A DNA stretch of 64,000 bases, taken from contig JAJNNQ010000026.1 of NCBI GenBank assembly GCA_027886175.1, positions 10,082,001 to 10,146,000 of the forward strand, read 5' to 3'. Made by a program: the position numbers and the translations under genes. The notes under the pieces are model-generated. The model worked only from the letters and a program-made list of their open reading frames with translations. It searched no databases and was not told the DNA's origin. The DNA comes from Phylloscopus collybita (Eukaryota; Chordata; Aves; Passeriformes; Phylloscopidae). Of the stretch, positions 1 through 13,340 are shown one piece after another; the stretch's first letter is position 1, and each line of letters begins with the position of its first letter.

Positions 1-2636
1 TACAGGTATCTCTGTGAAAATGGATTCCTTGCCCAAAATCACTTTTGAAACTTTGGTGTGTAAGGCAACTGACCAACTGCTCCTTTTAAAGGTAGCAGTA
101 GTAAAGGTATGTAAAAGTAATGGGCAATGTTTTATCTTTCTGGGAGCTGTGATGAGCAGTCACTTTAATGATAAACTGTGCTTTCCTGTGAATTATTACT
201 TGGAGACATGCAAATGGCACCTCCTGAAACTTGTGAGCAAATATTCTCTCCAGTTGTTGAAGTGGGCTGAGTTCACTCTAGCTTCTTGTGAGACCTTCCT
301 CTCTCTGTAGGTGTTGCATGTTTAAACCACAGAAGTTCCCAGTAATTCCTCAGCTGAGCACAAAAGATTAAAAAAAAAAAAAAAAAAAAAATGGAAAAGT
401 TCATTTTTGTTTCTCTGCTGAACAAACAGTAACCATTTTTCTTATTTCTTTACAGAAAAAAAACAAACAAACTAACAAAAACCATTAGAAATTAACCAAC
501 CTTGACTTGTTTCATGGAAAAACTGCAGTTTTTACACAATTTTAAGGCATCATTTGTTCCTTCCCTTTAACATGGTGTGTGGCTGTACAAGACAGAGCAT
601 AAGATTTTTCTCCCTCCTCCCCCAGCAGTAATATAAGAACATTTCCTTTTTAAATACTGTTTCACTTAAGTATTTCTTAATTTTGTGAGAGGGGGTAGAG
701 ATATTTTTCTGAGGCTATGACTTTACCCAGAAAGGGAAGTGCACTTAATACTGGGGTACGTGTGGTGTGCTGGGAACATGTGTCCAGCGTGCTAGGTTTT
801 TTTCTTCTTTCAAAAAATGAAGGCATCTGTTTGAGGCCTGGAGTCAAACAAACAGTGATCCTGCAGCAGGTCACACTGGGGCTTCTGTAAATCAGTCTAA
901 AGCAATGGGACCTCACACTATGGATGTGCATCCAGGGCAGGACATTTGCAGGGGTGCCACGCGTCAGGGCTGGTTTGGGATTTCCCACAGAACAGCTAGA
1001 AATAAAACAGGAAAATGCAGGACAGAATTCCAAAATGAAAATGAAGTAGAAAGCTCAGAACAAGCCTATAACACATCCCTCTATTAAGTGAAATTTCTTT
1101 AAAATTCTGAGTTTATTTTTTCTCAAACACATTTTCCTGCCCTTAGTAAGTTTGAACTCATATAAGCAGACTACGGAACTTAAACAGCTCTAGTTGTAAA
1201 ATCTCATTGAAGACTGTAATTCTTCTACAATGATATGTTTGGAGCTGATAGACACAGATATTTTTGTATGGTGCTTTACCATTCTAAGGAGTTTGGTATC
1301 ATTTTATTCAATCACAAGAGTTTTATAAACTGTCTGTTTAAAAGCAATCTGTGGGATTTTAAATGTACTTTCCCCCACCAGCGCCAAAATACCTCAATCC
1401 CTGAGCTACAGGTTAAAATGAATAAACATTATAATTGCCCTGGCATATTAATGACTTCTGGATTTAGTAAATAAGTATTGCTGTAGTTTTCAGTATGGGT
1501 GAGTAACAGATGCAGTAATTTGGAGATAATCACATTAGACATCTTTCAGAATCTACTCCATCAAACAACCCTCCAAGACCAACATGAACCTAATTAAGCA
1601 TAAACAATACTCTTAATTAAATCTATTGTGATTCTAAAATAGTTTTATAACATCTGCTGTAGCGTGATTGCTGCCCTAGTACTGAGTATGAGAAATCATT
1701 CTAGCTAGCAGCTACAGAGGAATCACGCCTGGAGTTAAATATAACAGGCCCCAAGGATGGGCAGGTTGTGAGGCACAGCAGCTCAAGCCCATCTCTAAGC
1801 ATACCACCATTTGATAGAGGGCTTTGCATGTTCATATACATCTCTGCTTTACAGAGCTCTGGCAGATGAACTTGCCTGGTCTCCCCATGGCTGTTTCAGA
1901 CACTTTTTGCCCCAAGCTGTTTGGTTGGCCCCTGTTTTCCAACTGGATCCTGTTTTCCCACTGGAGAGCCAGCAGCTGGGAGCACCAGAGACTGCACTGC
2001 CAGTGTCACAGGTTAGATAAAGCTGCTCTCACTATCCATCAAATTAGGCCAAACTTTCAGAAAAATGGCTGTAACAGAGCCACATAGTCTGGGTTTGTTG
2101 TCTGGGGGAAGTGGTCTCGGACACTGGAGCAAAGTAAACTTCTGGGGAGATGATAACTGATTAAAATCTATATGTTTTCCAGAACTGACCCCTTAATTAC
2201 CTGATGGTGCTTTATACCTCTTTATGAACTTTTATTTTCTGTTAATTATTTTTGTATTAATTATTTGTCCCTTATTTCCCAGCAGAAGTACTAGTCCTGA
2301 GCCTTCTCTTACATGGAGTTGCACTGATGTGATTTTACTGAGTTCATATTGTTATGGACTCCTGAATAAAGCAAAAAGCCTGGAAACTCTGTGGTTTCCA
2401 CTTCTATTTTTATTTTGGTAGTTTTAATTGGAGATCTTTTCTTAAGTAAGAAAAAATTCTCTTTATAGCAACTAAAATAGCAGCATCCTACACCAGTGGC
2501 CTTTTTTATCTGAAACTATACTTTCCGTGAGGGTATCACAAGATACTGACCTATTAATGTTTTCCCTGTGACTGCATAAAGAAGTTGAAAAGTCCTGTTT
2601 ACTTGTCTTTGCTGATTTGTGCTCTACATTGTTTCC
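1..2636. other. Unique AT-rich sequence, no gene seen
   Basis: No recognisable exon, RNA gene or retroposon. The interval contains a 22-base A run at 370-391 and an A-rich patch at about 456-481. The longest stop-free reading stretch is 118 codons on the minus strand (677-1033). It has no domain, signal peptide or family resemblance I can name, and I regard it as chance. Confidence 0.6.
370..391. repeat. Poly-A run, 22 bases
   Basis: An uninterrupted run of 22 A. No AATAAA lies just upstream and I could not find flanking target-site duplications, so nothing shows that it is the tail of a retrocopy. Simple homopolymer is the safe reading. Confidence 0.9.
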
Positions 2637-2722
2637 AAAAAAAAAAACCCCAAAACAAAAAACCAACAAAAAAAAGCCAAACCAAAACAAAAAAAAAAAC
2701 CAAAAAAAAAACCCCAAAACCA
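2637..2722. repeat. A/C-rich low-complexity tract
   Basis: About 86 bases made almost only of A with C runs (AAAACCCC, CAAAA and similar). It reads as G/T-rich on the other strand. Similar tracts occur at 17.3, 26.5, 53.0, 53.7 and 56.8 kb. Any open frame through it, such as the Phe/Gly-rich minus-strand one, is compositional and not coding. Confidence 0.9.
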
Positions 2723-5700
2723 CATGCTAAATGTTAATGGACCCTGAAGGAAAATGTATTTTTATTTGTGAGACCCCTTAGAAAGTTAGAAGTCAGCCTT
2801 AAAAAGCAGACCTTTTGAAACTCCTTATAAAAAGAAAACAAGATTCTTTCTTAGTCTTCATGGATATCAAAGGAATTTTGTATGTGATTGAGAGCATCTG
2901 GCTCTAATTGTATTAAATAGCCTTAAGCATCTGACTTTAACTAGAGAAGCTGAGAAATTCCACTATGGGTACCACTTTTTCATATACCTTTCACATGGGG
3001 AAGAAATCAGGATACTGTTTTTATTTTAACAATCAACCCTAAAAAAGGAGAAACATGACAGAAGTAGAACATTACAGTAAGTTTTTTATTTTGGAAAAAC
3101 ATTCTCTGTTTAGAACAACAGGAAATTGGAGCCTCTTTCTAAACAAATTGTTTTGGCCTAATTATTTTGCTTTTTCAGTCTCAGACACTACGAATGCAGG
3201 GTGTTATGTATATATTCACACTTTCTTATTAGCAGTATGAGCAGCATAGGCTATTTTGCACTCGGTTTAATTTTCAGTTCACACATACAACAAAGCTACC
3301 AAAGTGCTTTATACAATAGCATTTCTTTAGAGCATACCTGCAGGTACTCCTGAAATTTTGTATGTTTAGAGAATTATATTTTAGAGTTAGGACAGAAGAC
3401 TGAGAGAAAAATAAAAAAGAGCATAAAATAAAATTTAATGACAGGCTGCCCTTTAAGACAAAGGCCTTCTTTTCATTGAAGTGTTCATTCATTTCCATGG
3501 ATGTGAGAAAAGAGAAAGGAAATAGCTTTTGGCCTGATGAGCACTGGGAGGATGTTTCTGTACGAGAATACTTTGTATGCTGTACATCCAGACAGTTTTC
3601 ATTGCACTGGCTGGAAGAGATTTCCAGGCATCAATGCTATTAGTGAAAAATGCTGAAGCTGGAGAAGATAAATCCTCACCTAAATTTTATAGCTCAAGCA
3701 CATAAGAAGTCCAGTGAAACTGTGCTACAGTTTTAAAGTAAAGAGATCATGAAAAATCAGTGTGCAAGCAGAAGCTGTCACTATATACAAAGGACTTAAG
3801 CAGTCCAGAATTATACCTGCTGCAAATGTGATTGTACAAATTGGGAGTGCAGTGACCCTGATCCAGTGATCATAAGATTTCATATCACCCATGCCCCACT
3901 GATGCAATGACTGACAGTCCTGATGCACACAGGAAAAGCTGAACAGCACGGCTTCCTAGCCAGAGTCCTAGCCCCTGCTTAAATCCACCCTTGCCTTAAG
4001 ATTTGGGGAAAAAAGCCTGTGCTTGGCTATACACAGACCAGGACATCCCAACCAAAACAAGATAAAATTAAATTACAAAATCAGAGGGCTGTATGCTTAT
4101 TACATTATTAAGGATTGCACTCACTGCATAATAGTTTAAACAAAAGCAATAGAACATGACAATATTTTTGCTATTACTTAGTTTCATATGGACAATCCTT
4201 TCTGTTCACAGTGAGCTGTGTGTATTCAGACAAGTCTGGGCTGAGCTGTTTGTTCTTGTGGTATTTCAGATTTCACACCTCATGCTGTAAAACTTCCCAG
4301 GACCAGCTCTGTGCTTTGAAGTATACAGTGTATGGCAGTAAACATTAACAAGTCATAAATATATTTCACCCAAAAAAATGTTTTACAGATTATATTTGCC
4401 TTATACCTGGCAAGTAGTCTGTGGTGATACCATTCATTATTCTGTAATTTCAAGAATGTGTAGGATGGCAGATAGCTCAAAATCGTGCTGCTTTGATGAA
4501 GCAATCAGACTTTATGGAAAACGATTGTCTTAAAGCCTTAAAACAAACAAATAGATATTGAAACAAATTACTGAGTCCGTGTGTCTTTTTAAGTTTAAAC
4601 GATTAAAAGGGTTTTTTTGCTGCTGTTTGTCCATGAACGAATTACTATTCAAATTGAATTGTCATGACATCAAACAAACTCCAAGGAATACAACACTTAA
4701 AAGTATGATTTTCAAGAGTGAATATTTTTATGAAGATACTGCTCTCCATCTTATGTTAGCAAGGGCTAGCCTAATGAGAGCAGCATGAAATTATTTGCGC
4801 TGGATGCCAGCTGTCAGTGTATAGATACTGCCTATTTAATCATAGTGATCTGAAGATAAATGTGAGATACCTCTAATAGACATTTACAGCTATAGAGCAG
4901 TGTTTATGTGCCTGTATGATGAAGCTATGTTTCTATAGGTTGTGTGAATACAGCTCAAAATCACAGCCATACTGATTTCATGTCCTGAGAGTCACTTCCA
5001 CAATGCTGGCTGATTCTCAACAGGGTGGTGAGAGGTATCAGTGCAGGCAAGAATTAAAGGTCACCGTGGGACCCAATATTTTCTCTCTTCCAGTTTTCTC
5101 ATAGGCTGTAATGGCAACAATGTCTTCTTCAGCTCACACCACCCATGCATTCCTATTCCTTCTGTTTTTCACGTCACCCTGCTTTTCCTCCTGAGCCCCT
5201 GGGTAATGTTACACACTCTGTTTCCTGTCTTAATTGGTGTGGCCTCCTCACTCACACTTATTTAAGGTTTTGCTCCTGTGATTAGAGTCTTTGCAGGCTG
5301 ACTCTGGAGAGTTCCGTAGACTTGCTGGGAAATAGATTGTGCCTCAGCATGGGCCCACGTGCATAACTGTGCATTAAGTGCAAAGTCTTCATAGTGAGAT
5401 ATTGCTTAATTATGAAGATGGTGAGTGATACTGGAAAAGTGAGAAAATGCACACACAAGTACACATACTGAGGTTGGTATATGAAGGGGCAATCCTTCTA
5501 ACAGAACAATACCTGTCACAAGAGATTTATTTTTAATTCCAAATAAAATATTCCAAAATTGTCTAATGGATGGGAAGCTTCAACAAAGTGCTGAACATAA
5601 GGGAACCTGACATTAAATGGTTGGGATGCTGCCATGACATTTGCTGAATTTTATTTTTATGCTGAATTTAAACCATCAGTGCTGCTAAAATTGATTCTTA

Positions 5701-6475
5701 GAGGAATAATGCACAATAACGAAAACATAAAATATAAAAGAATGTAACTCTTATGAATGTGGTCAGATACTACATTTTACACTTCTGAAAATGATAAAAA
5801 AAGATTTACTTTGTTTTGCTTTGAAATTCCTCTACACACAGAGTGGAATGTTCTCTAAGAATTTGTGGGTTACTTTAAAGAGCAGTCCTTTAGCCCTCCC
5901 TCATTTTAAATCTAGGCTTCACAGTATATTCATTTTCTCTCTTTCATCTTTTCTCTTTGTGGAAGGAGAAAATAAATACCACTGGTTGATGTGAACATTT
6001 ATATTAATCTTAAAGATGCTGACATTAACCAGGCTTGATCTGCTCATTTTGTTAAGTTGCAGTAGTGGTAAATTATTAGCATCCTTCAGAAGGTGCCTTT
6101 GCAGATGCATTTTAGGTGAGATAAGTACCTTTTTGGCTTTTTTGCCTTTACCTGTATTAAGAAGATAACTTGTACTGGCCTTTGGTTTTCTCTCATATGT
6201 GTCAAAATTCTCTAGCAAAGTGAAAATAATTCCGGCACTAAAGTATGACATACTCTTAAAGAACCCATGTTGTAGGAAAATTACAAGAATGAACATTGGG
6301 CAAGTAAAATAGGAATTTTACGTGGATTACTGGGCAGTTTCCCTGGAAGGTAACTTAGTTAAAAGGACAAACAGTTACTATGGGCTGCCTAAGGTGTTTG
6401 ATCAGTCCAGTTCATAAAGTCCATTAAGGGGCCTTGGGATGTGACTGGGTGAGTATAATGCCTTTTTTAGCTAAA
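2723..6475. other. Unique AT-rich sequence, no gene seen
   Basis: I see no gene, RNA or repeat I can name. The longest stop-free stretch is 125 codons on the minus strand (5919-6296), Lys-, Ser- and Leu-rich with no recognisable domain. It is probably chance. Confidence 0.55.
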
Positions 6476-6556
6476 CATAGGATCAGAGAATAGTAGAATG
6501 ATTTGAGTTGGAAGGGACCTTAAAAGTTCATTTAGTCCAATCCTCCCTGTAGGAGC
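6476..6556 (-). mobile_element. CR1 LINE 3'-end fragment
   Basis: On the plus strand the segment opens with a degenerate CATAGGATCAGAGAATAGTAG. It continues with the hallmark GAGTTGGAAGGGACCTTAAA and a GTCCAATCCTCCCTG-like stretch. This is the reverse complement of a CR1 3' untranslated end, so the element lies on the minus strand. Only about 80 bp remain, which fits the severe 5' truncation usual for CR1. Its inner end runs into an ATC microsatellite. The family is a non-LTR retrotransposon of birds and reptiles, and this copy is dead. Confidence 0.75.
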
Positions 6557-6581
6557 AGAGGAATTTTGAATTATTGGATCA

Positions 6582-6605
6582 GATGATGAATCATCATCAT
6601 CATCT
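6582..6605. repeat. Short (ATC)n repeat with self-complementary start
   Basis: GATGATGA is followed by one A and then TCATCATC with further ATC units. The beginning can therefore fold as an 8-bp stem, and the rest is a short trinucleotide repeat. It directly adjoins the truncated end of the CR1 fragment at 6.48 kb. Confidence 0.8.
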
Positions 6606-9600
6606 CTTATGTCCTGGAGTGTGAAATACAAGGAGTTGTTAAATAAGAAATCTGTGAGTGAACCAGAGAGGACAATCCTTTGTCTCAACTTTACCTTGGT
6701 ATTTTCTTGACCTTACCTCACTTTACCTTCCCAGGGTTTTCAACACTTTGTCACCCCATGGTACAGTTGTAGTTTGAAGATACACATTGAACAGTGTGAG
6801 GAACAGTTCTGAGCTATGCAGTGACTACTGATGTTTTCCATTTGGCTTGAAAAAACACATGGTGAAGTATTCTTACAAAAGGGGTAAATCAATTAGTGAC
6901 TCTTGTTGACCACAGATTGCTAGAACCTGATCAGTTCAGGAAGATAGTATGGGACAGAGTTATGATCACAGTATTCAGGCACTTTTTCTAGTGAGCATTT
7001 CATATTTGTGCCATGTCTGCTCTAGGAGAAGAAAAAAGATAATGTTTTTGAACTCATACGTCTTCACAGTCCTAGAGCAAAAAAAAAACAACAAAAGCAA
7101 AACAAAACCAGATAATTCCTGATACGGACTGAAATAAAAAAACAGAAAAGCTTTATCAGTTATGACTTTTTAAAAATTCAGCTTGCTTTGTCTATATTAA
7201 AAATTCTACACACATTAGGTAGGAATTTGCCTAATTTGTATAAAAATAAGCCAAGCTGTGAATCAGACAAGATGACCTAATGCTCTGACCTATAGTACAT
7301 TCATTGGTCCTCAGAACACAATTAGGAGGCCGTCTTTCCTTTGGAAAAATCTCTTCCTAAAGGACTTTGGGAGTTTGGCAAAATGTTGATGTTTAATTAA
7401 ATTAAAATTGAAGACCATGGCAAGAAGGTAGGTCAGTTGTCTGTGCCGTCACTCCAGGATGCCCTCTGTCAATGTTATTCTTTTGGGGACATCAGTTCCC
7501 CAAAGAATCAATACACACTTATGTCCTGGTTTCCTTTTGAAGGATAAAATGGAAAGGATAAATGCTGACACTATTACACAAGTCCAGCAACACTCAGGGA
7601 ACTTCTGCTCAGCTCTTCTTGAAAGGAGAGATGGCCTAAGGAGGAAGAGTGTAATCCCCTTCCAATTTGGGGTCTCCTCTTTGCTGTGGGAAATGGATTT
7701 GTAGAGAATTCTCAAAGCCTGATAGAAGTCTCACATAGTATGTATCTGTCTGCAAACTCTGAGATAAAATATGCCGATTTAGAAAGACCATAAAACAGGA
7801 CAGATATTGTTGAGAGAAAAATGGAACTAAAACAAGTTTCAAATGATGGTTTTGTAAATAGACTAGATGCTTTGGGGAAATAGAACTGTGAAAGATGTAT
7901 TGTAGTAGGACACACAAGGGGTAATTTTAGATGATTAACTTTAAGACATTAGTAATATTGTGTAGCAAAATCTAATAGGCCAAAAACACTAATAATGTAT
8001 TGTAATTAGGAAATAGTTTGGCTTCTGATTGTGATGGCATGAATTGCACCATCTGTACCATCTCACCCTTTACATGAGACTGAAAATGGAATATAAGTTT
8101 TTAAAAAGCCTCTCAGGAGCCCTGTCTCTGGGTCAGAAAAAGGGATAATCTGACACTTTGCAATATCTGAGAATACACTGAGGCACTCTTTCCAAATACA
8201 GGAATCTCAGCTCTTTGCATGCTCCTTTTATAAAGAGGAGATTTTCTAGGTTCAGGTGGGAAAACTAGATTTTATTCCCCCCTGTTCTGCAACTACTCTC
8301 CTTCTTGCCTGTAGTCAATAGTGACCAAAGAATCAAAGGTTTGCATCTTGGAGAGGGACAGGATTTCATCCCAACTCCTCTGTGTTTGCAGACCCTGGTA
8401 TAATGCTGTGACAGAAGGCATCACAGTGATCATGTGCTCACTTCTAGAAACTTAACAAAATGTGAAGTCTTTCTCCATGGGGAATGGTATTCTCAAGATA
8501 TGACTGAACCCCGATACAGTACAGTATCTTCAACACAACTGAACTTTGGCATAAATAGCTAACATGGAATAAACTGTCAATGACGGTCTTTAATTCAGGT
8601 TAGAAGCTCAGATTCTGCTACATTCAACTGCTCATTGGGCTACTCTGCATTATTCTGGCAACATGAAGTAGCAAATGAATATGTCCCAGCACATTTATTG
8701 TGAAACTATGGATTTATTTAAAAATTCTTCAACTAACTTGATTTTATGAGCCACCTCGGTGAGACAGCAGTAATCTGGGGAGGTTTGCAGTATGGCAGCT
8801 CTAAAAAGATTTTTGCCTCCACGAGCATCATATATTACAGAAATAATGAGAAAAAACCTCTCTGAATATTTTCTTCAGCTTGATTACAATTTCAATAATT
8901 TCTACTCCAAAATACACAGGCCTAGCATTTCTCCAATTTTCTATAGGGCTTACTTTCTCATTCCTTCTCACTGTTTTACCTCACAACTTAGATCTATAAG
9001 TACCCTCTTGAAGGCTGTGAAAATTCTGTCTAGAATAAGCACCCCATGGAGCCAATTATTTGCATGATTTGAAATGAGGAATTTGTCATGTAACCCTTTT
9101 TTCCCATCCCTTAAATGACAAGCTCTCACAAATATGTTTGCTGCTTAAATTTCCTTAAAACATAAAGTAAAGTCTTATTAACAAGAACAACTACAAAAAC
9201 CTTGTACTTTTTAACATAACATTTTGGGGTGTTATGCCATACATACTTTGAGTTCTGGTACAAGTTCCTTCTTATTTCTGAGTCAAGTATTTCCCAGGAC
9301 TTGCTCTAACATGGCAAAATGGTTGCTAAAGTGCTATAAAAATGGTGGATGCAATAAAAATGACAATACATAAAGGCAGCTTAGAGTAATATGGAACTAA
9401 TTTATTGAACTTAAATATAATTTTGCACACCAGACATTCTATAATTCAGCAGTTCTAGAAAATACATATACAGCATAAAAATTAGAAGGCAGATATACCT
9501 TACTGAAATCAGAGCAAATTTGTTAATGGCTTCAGTGGAAAGGTGCTGAGGCCAGGGATTGTTTTTTAAAGACCATTAATAAACAGAGAAGCACATTCCA

Positions 9601-12600
9601 AAACGTGATGATTAGAAGTACTTGGCAAACTAAGTACATAATTTGCTGAGCATGGAGTTTGTAATATATGAATTGGGAATGAGAAACTGCACTTTAGTCT
9701 AGAAAAAATTGAAACGTTTATAGGGAACAGATTTTAGATATCTTTTTGCCTTCTAATATTTAAGCCTGTCCACATATTGTTTGTAAATTGTTTTAATTTT
9801 ATAATAGTTTATGAACATATGATAAGTTGCTCTGGATACTTTTTTTATAAAGAATCTAGGCATATTTGAAGAATATACAGTTATTTGAATGAACCAGGTC
9901 CTGTAGTGCAGTCATTAAATCTGCTTAAACCCCCAGTGGATAAATAAGCAGTAGGCTGCTATTTGGTCAATTCCTGGAATAGAGGGTATGTTCCTCTGTT
10001 ATTATTGACAAAATGTGAGCTGCATAATATAATCTCTCAAGATAAAGGAACTACATTCTTTTGCAATTAAGCTGAAAACCAAATCCTAATTATAAAGGAT
10101 TTGTAGTATTAATTTGCCATAGAAGGGTAAATACAGAAGGAAGAATTTACACTATTAAGACAAATACTCAGTGAAGCCTAAGGCATTTTGCACAGATGTT
10201 TACAGACTGGAGAAGGGCAGAATTTGCCAGTGCAAAAGATGCACTTGTCTGGTAACAGGTGATTGTTACTGAATTTAAAATTACCAGACAGGAGGTTTGG
10301 GTCTTAAATCTCCCTCGCATGAATGAGTCTTCTCAGCTTTAGAAAGTACAAGATATGAGAAGGGTGGGAGAGGGATGCTCCAGCTGCATCTTAAGAGAAT
10401 GGTGTGCAATGCTGGAACCTCCAGGGACAAAGCATATGTTTCTGGGAAATATTTCCTTGAAAGAATGAGGATCAGGTCTGGCTTCAGTATAAGCTGCAGC
10501 CTGTCAGCCCTTAATCTGAAACTCTCTGTTGGTTGTTTCACTTCAGGCACTTGAATTAGCCAGTTTTAGGCCAGCCTTACAAATGATATTAATTTTGTGC
10601 TTATCTTTATTAAATTTATTAAAAATCAAACACACACAGTGTCCCAGCTGTCAAAAAGGGGATTTGCATTAATAAAACATAAGTTTTGTTTATCCTGATA
10701 TTTGGCTTGTCCTCTGAAATCGAGAATTAGTATAATGAGGGATAGAGGCTGTTCTTTTTCACAGCTAAGCCAAATCAGGACAGAAATATATGGACCTGTG
10801 ATTACACATTTCAGTGCTCAGCTTCAAATCAGGCAATGATTTAGAAGCAGTCAAATAGCGAAGGAAAAGTTCCTTATTGGGTGATGTCCCTGACATGTAC
10901 AAGAAATTATCCATACAGAGTCTGTATTTGAAACATTTTACTTCTGTTCTGGAAGAGGACCGATGTCTAAACAAAGGTTATGCCTCCTTCAGCAAATAGC
11001 TAGAGAGATAAAGTAGCTAAAAAAAATAACCTTCTAACTTTTTGGATAGTGCCATCTTCTGTGATTACAGGGTTTCTTGAAATCACTTTGAACTCTGCAG
11101 GTTGGGACAGTATTCCAGGTGTGTTCTATCACATCTAACTATTTTAATAATTCTCTCTGTTACCAGGTATTTTTGAGCCATAGCCCTATACTGTGAGGAG
11201 CTGTGACTAGAGCCTCTTCAATAAACTTTCATACAAAGAACTTCCTTTGTGCACAGTTTGGCTGGAGCAAAGTAACATCTATAAAAAGTTGGGTTTTTTT
11301 ATATTGACTATGTAAGATTGCATGTAATGGAGTTACTTTCTCTATAACAAAAGACCTGTTTCTCATATGCCTTTGTGTGAATGCCAAAACCACTTTCCCA
11401 TTGTATCAAATATTAAAAAAATATAGTTCTGCTTAAATCAGAAGTTTCAATTTTATTAAATTTTGATGTATTATTTAAGCCTCATTGCCTTACACCATTA
11501 AAAAAAAATGTTTTTCCTTGTTTTTGTGTTTGTTTTGGTTTTTTTTAAACAGTTCCTTATTTTTAGGAGAAAACACCCTAAAAGAAAAAAACAAATTAAA
11601 TGGAAATTATGCCATAATGAGCATAACCTTTAAAGTATTTAGCCTGTAAAATTCACACTCTCTTGAAGAGCTGAAAATAATGTGCAATTCAAGTTTTTTT
11701 GGTTTCCATACATTGAATCATTTGGCTTAATTATAGGGATCTTAGGGCAGATAATAATCGTAGCCTTGTTCTGTGACCCTTTCCTGATCAGAAGTAATGC
11801 ACATTTCCCTGTATCTGTCTAAACCATACAACTTATGTTGTGTGTATACAATGCACCTGCAGCCTGGTGTAGATACACATATATACACAAACACAGAAAG
11901 TTAATCTCAATAAGCAGAATGTACAGAAGCCACAGATGAGCAATGAGGCAACCTAAGTGGCAAAGCAGAAGTCTAGGGCCAATGTAGCTCTGGCATGTAT
12001 AGTTTATTCTAGGCAAGGCCTAAAACTCATGGAGTGTTTTATTTTTATAAAAGCCCCCATACATTTGCTGCATTTTTGGTGGAGGATGTGTCTCAAGACA
12101 CATTTATGGTGAGCACAGAAACAGTGACAACACATATGTACAGAGCTTTGAAGTGGCTTTCAGGCATGCCTGGGAAACAGTTAACTGCACTTTAAAATGA
12201 CAGTCTCATGAAAATCATGAGTCTTGAAACAGACATCTCTGAGGCATATTTGTTGTGAGGTGTGCTACAGGATTGTACTGGCTACTCAATCAGATGGGTG
12301 TAAAAGTGCCAGGAGCCAGCCAGTTGCTGTGACAGTGTGAGCCAGCCAAAAGGCATCTGGTCCTCATTTTCTGGGGCTTTTCATGAGTTGGTGAAGACCC
12401 TTCAATAATGTATATTTCCAGTTATACTTGCTGCTGTTGCGTTTCCTTTCAAAGTGCCTATCCAAACCTGACACGACCAATGAAAACGGAATTTCCTATC
12501 TCCCTGGTATCATTATAGTAATTTAGTGTAATCAAGCCTTTTCCCTTTTTTGTAGGGGGAAAATATTAAAAACTTCAGGTTTTGATGGTATTAATGCTGA

Positions 12601-13140
12601 ACAAACAAAATTAAAACCTGAAGACATAAAAATTCTCCCTCACAAAGTGCTGAGATTAAAAGTTGTTCACATCAGACAGGAAACAACTATAGTGGCAATG
12701 CAGACAGAATATGTAAAACACATTTTGAAGTAATTTTCCACCCCTCTTCTGTTCCTCAGCCCCTATGGCCATTCTGAGTTTCTAATGACAAACCACTGCC
12801 TTCAGCTGCTGACCTCGTGCTGCTGCCAGGCTTGTGGGTGTTGTCTCTTTCCTTGCCTTGGTGTTGTTTCCTAAGGTGGCTGATGGAATTTGAAATTGGC
12901 AGGTTTTTGTGGGTAGCTATGGCTTCAAATGAGGGTGGCTGAGCAGTCAGCATATATTGTACTTCCTACTCCTGTGAGAAGGACACAAATCTGGTATGGT
13001 CAGAAGTGAGATGAGCAGCAGGAATTGTCATGTCCACACTCACCATTTAAACCCAATGCAGGCTGCAAGTCAGGGTCATCAACCTTATGATAGGTATGCA
13101 ATGAGCTCTCCCCACACTTATTTATGTATAGTCAAGGGGC
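6606..13140. other. Unique AT-rich sequence, no gene seen
   Basis: No supported gene. Minor simple sequence only: an A-rich patch at about 7078-7109 and a T/G-rich patch at about 11510-11550. Stop-free stretches stay under 95 codons. Overlapping open frames on both strands at 7449-7715 and 7459-7704 are mutual shadows with no family resemblance. Confidence 0.55.
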
Positions 13141-13163
13141 TTTTTTTTTTTTTTTTTTTTTTT
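13141..13163. repeat. Poly-T run, 23 bases
   Basis: 23 consecutive T, followed by an ATT-rich stretch. It lies about 38 bp beyond the 3' tail of the minus-strand SINE at 13.2 kb. CR1-type tails are 8-bp repeats and not poly-A, so I do not assign it to that element. Confidence 0.9.
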
Positions 13164-13200
13164 AATTATTATTATCTTAACTAAAAGTTTTTCAATTACC

Positions 13201-13340
13201 AGAATCACAGAATATTCTGATTTGTAGCGTATCTGCAGGGACCATGGAGCCCCATTTGTACATGAATGGTCTACACAGGGATGGAACCCACAGCCTTGGC
13301 ATTATTCATATCCTGCTCTAACCAGCTGAGTTACTCCTAG
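13201..13340 (-). mobile_element. tRNA-Ile-derived SINE with CR1-like tail (TguSINE1-like)
   Basis: Read on the minus strand, the element starts near 13340 with a tRNA-like head. TAACTCAGCTGGTTAGAGC (13315-13333) matches an internal promoter A box, and TGGGTTCCATCC (13279-13290) matches a B box. Between them AATAATGCCAAGG resembles the anticodon arm of tRNA-Ile(AAT), with the AAT largely kept. After the B box a GACCATTCATG segment leads into a diverged body and ends in CAGAATATTCTGTGATTCT, the CR1-type 3' tail. This is the structure I know for TguSINE1 of songbirds, which is thought to be moved by CR1 enzymes. The D-arm, anticodon region and middle carry many changes, so this is an old non-functional copy and not a tRNA gene. 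Naming the family is from memory. The tRNA-plus-CR1 architecture is visible directly. Confidence 0.82.

Noticed and set aside
7500..7560. TGTCCTGGTTT word, reminiscent of the start of some songbird LTR elements
   Set aside because: The following sequence does not continue like any LTR I know, and no matching LTR partner or internal region was seen.
13270..13340. Possible minus-strand tRNA-Ile gene
   Set aside because: The A and B boxes are visible, but the acceptor stem and arms do not pair properly and the sequence continues into a CR1-like tail. It is a SINE head and not a tRNA gene.
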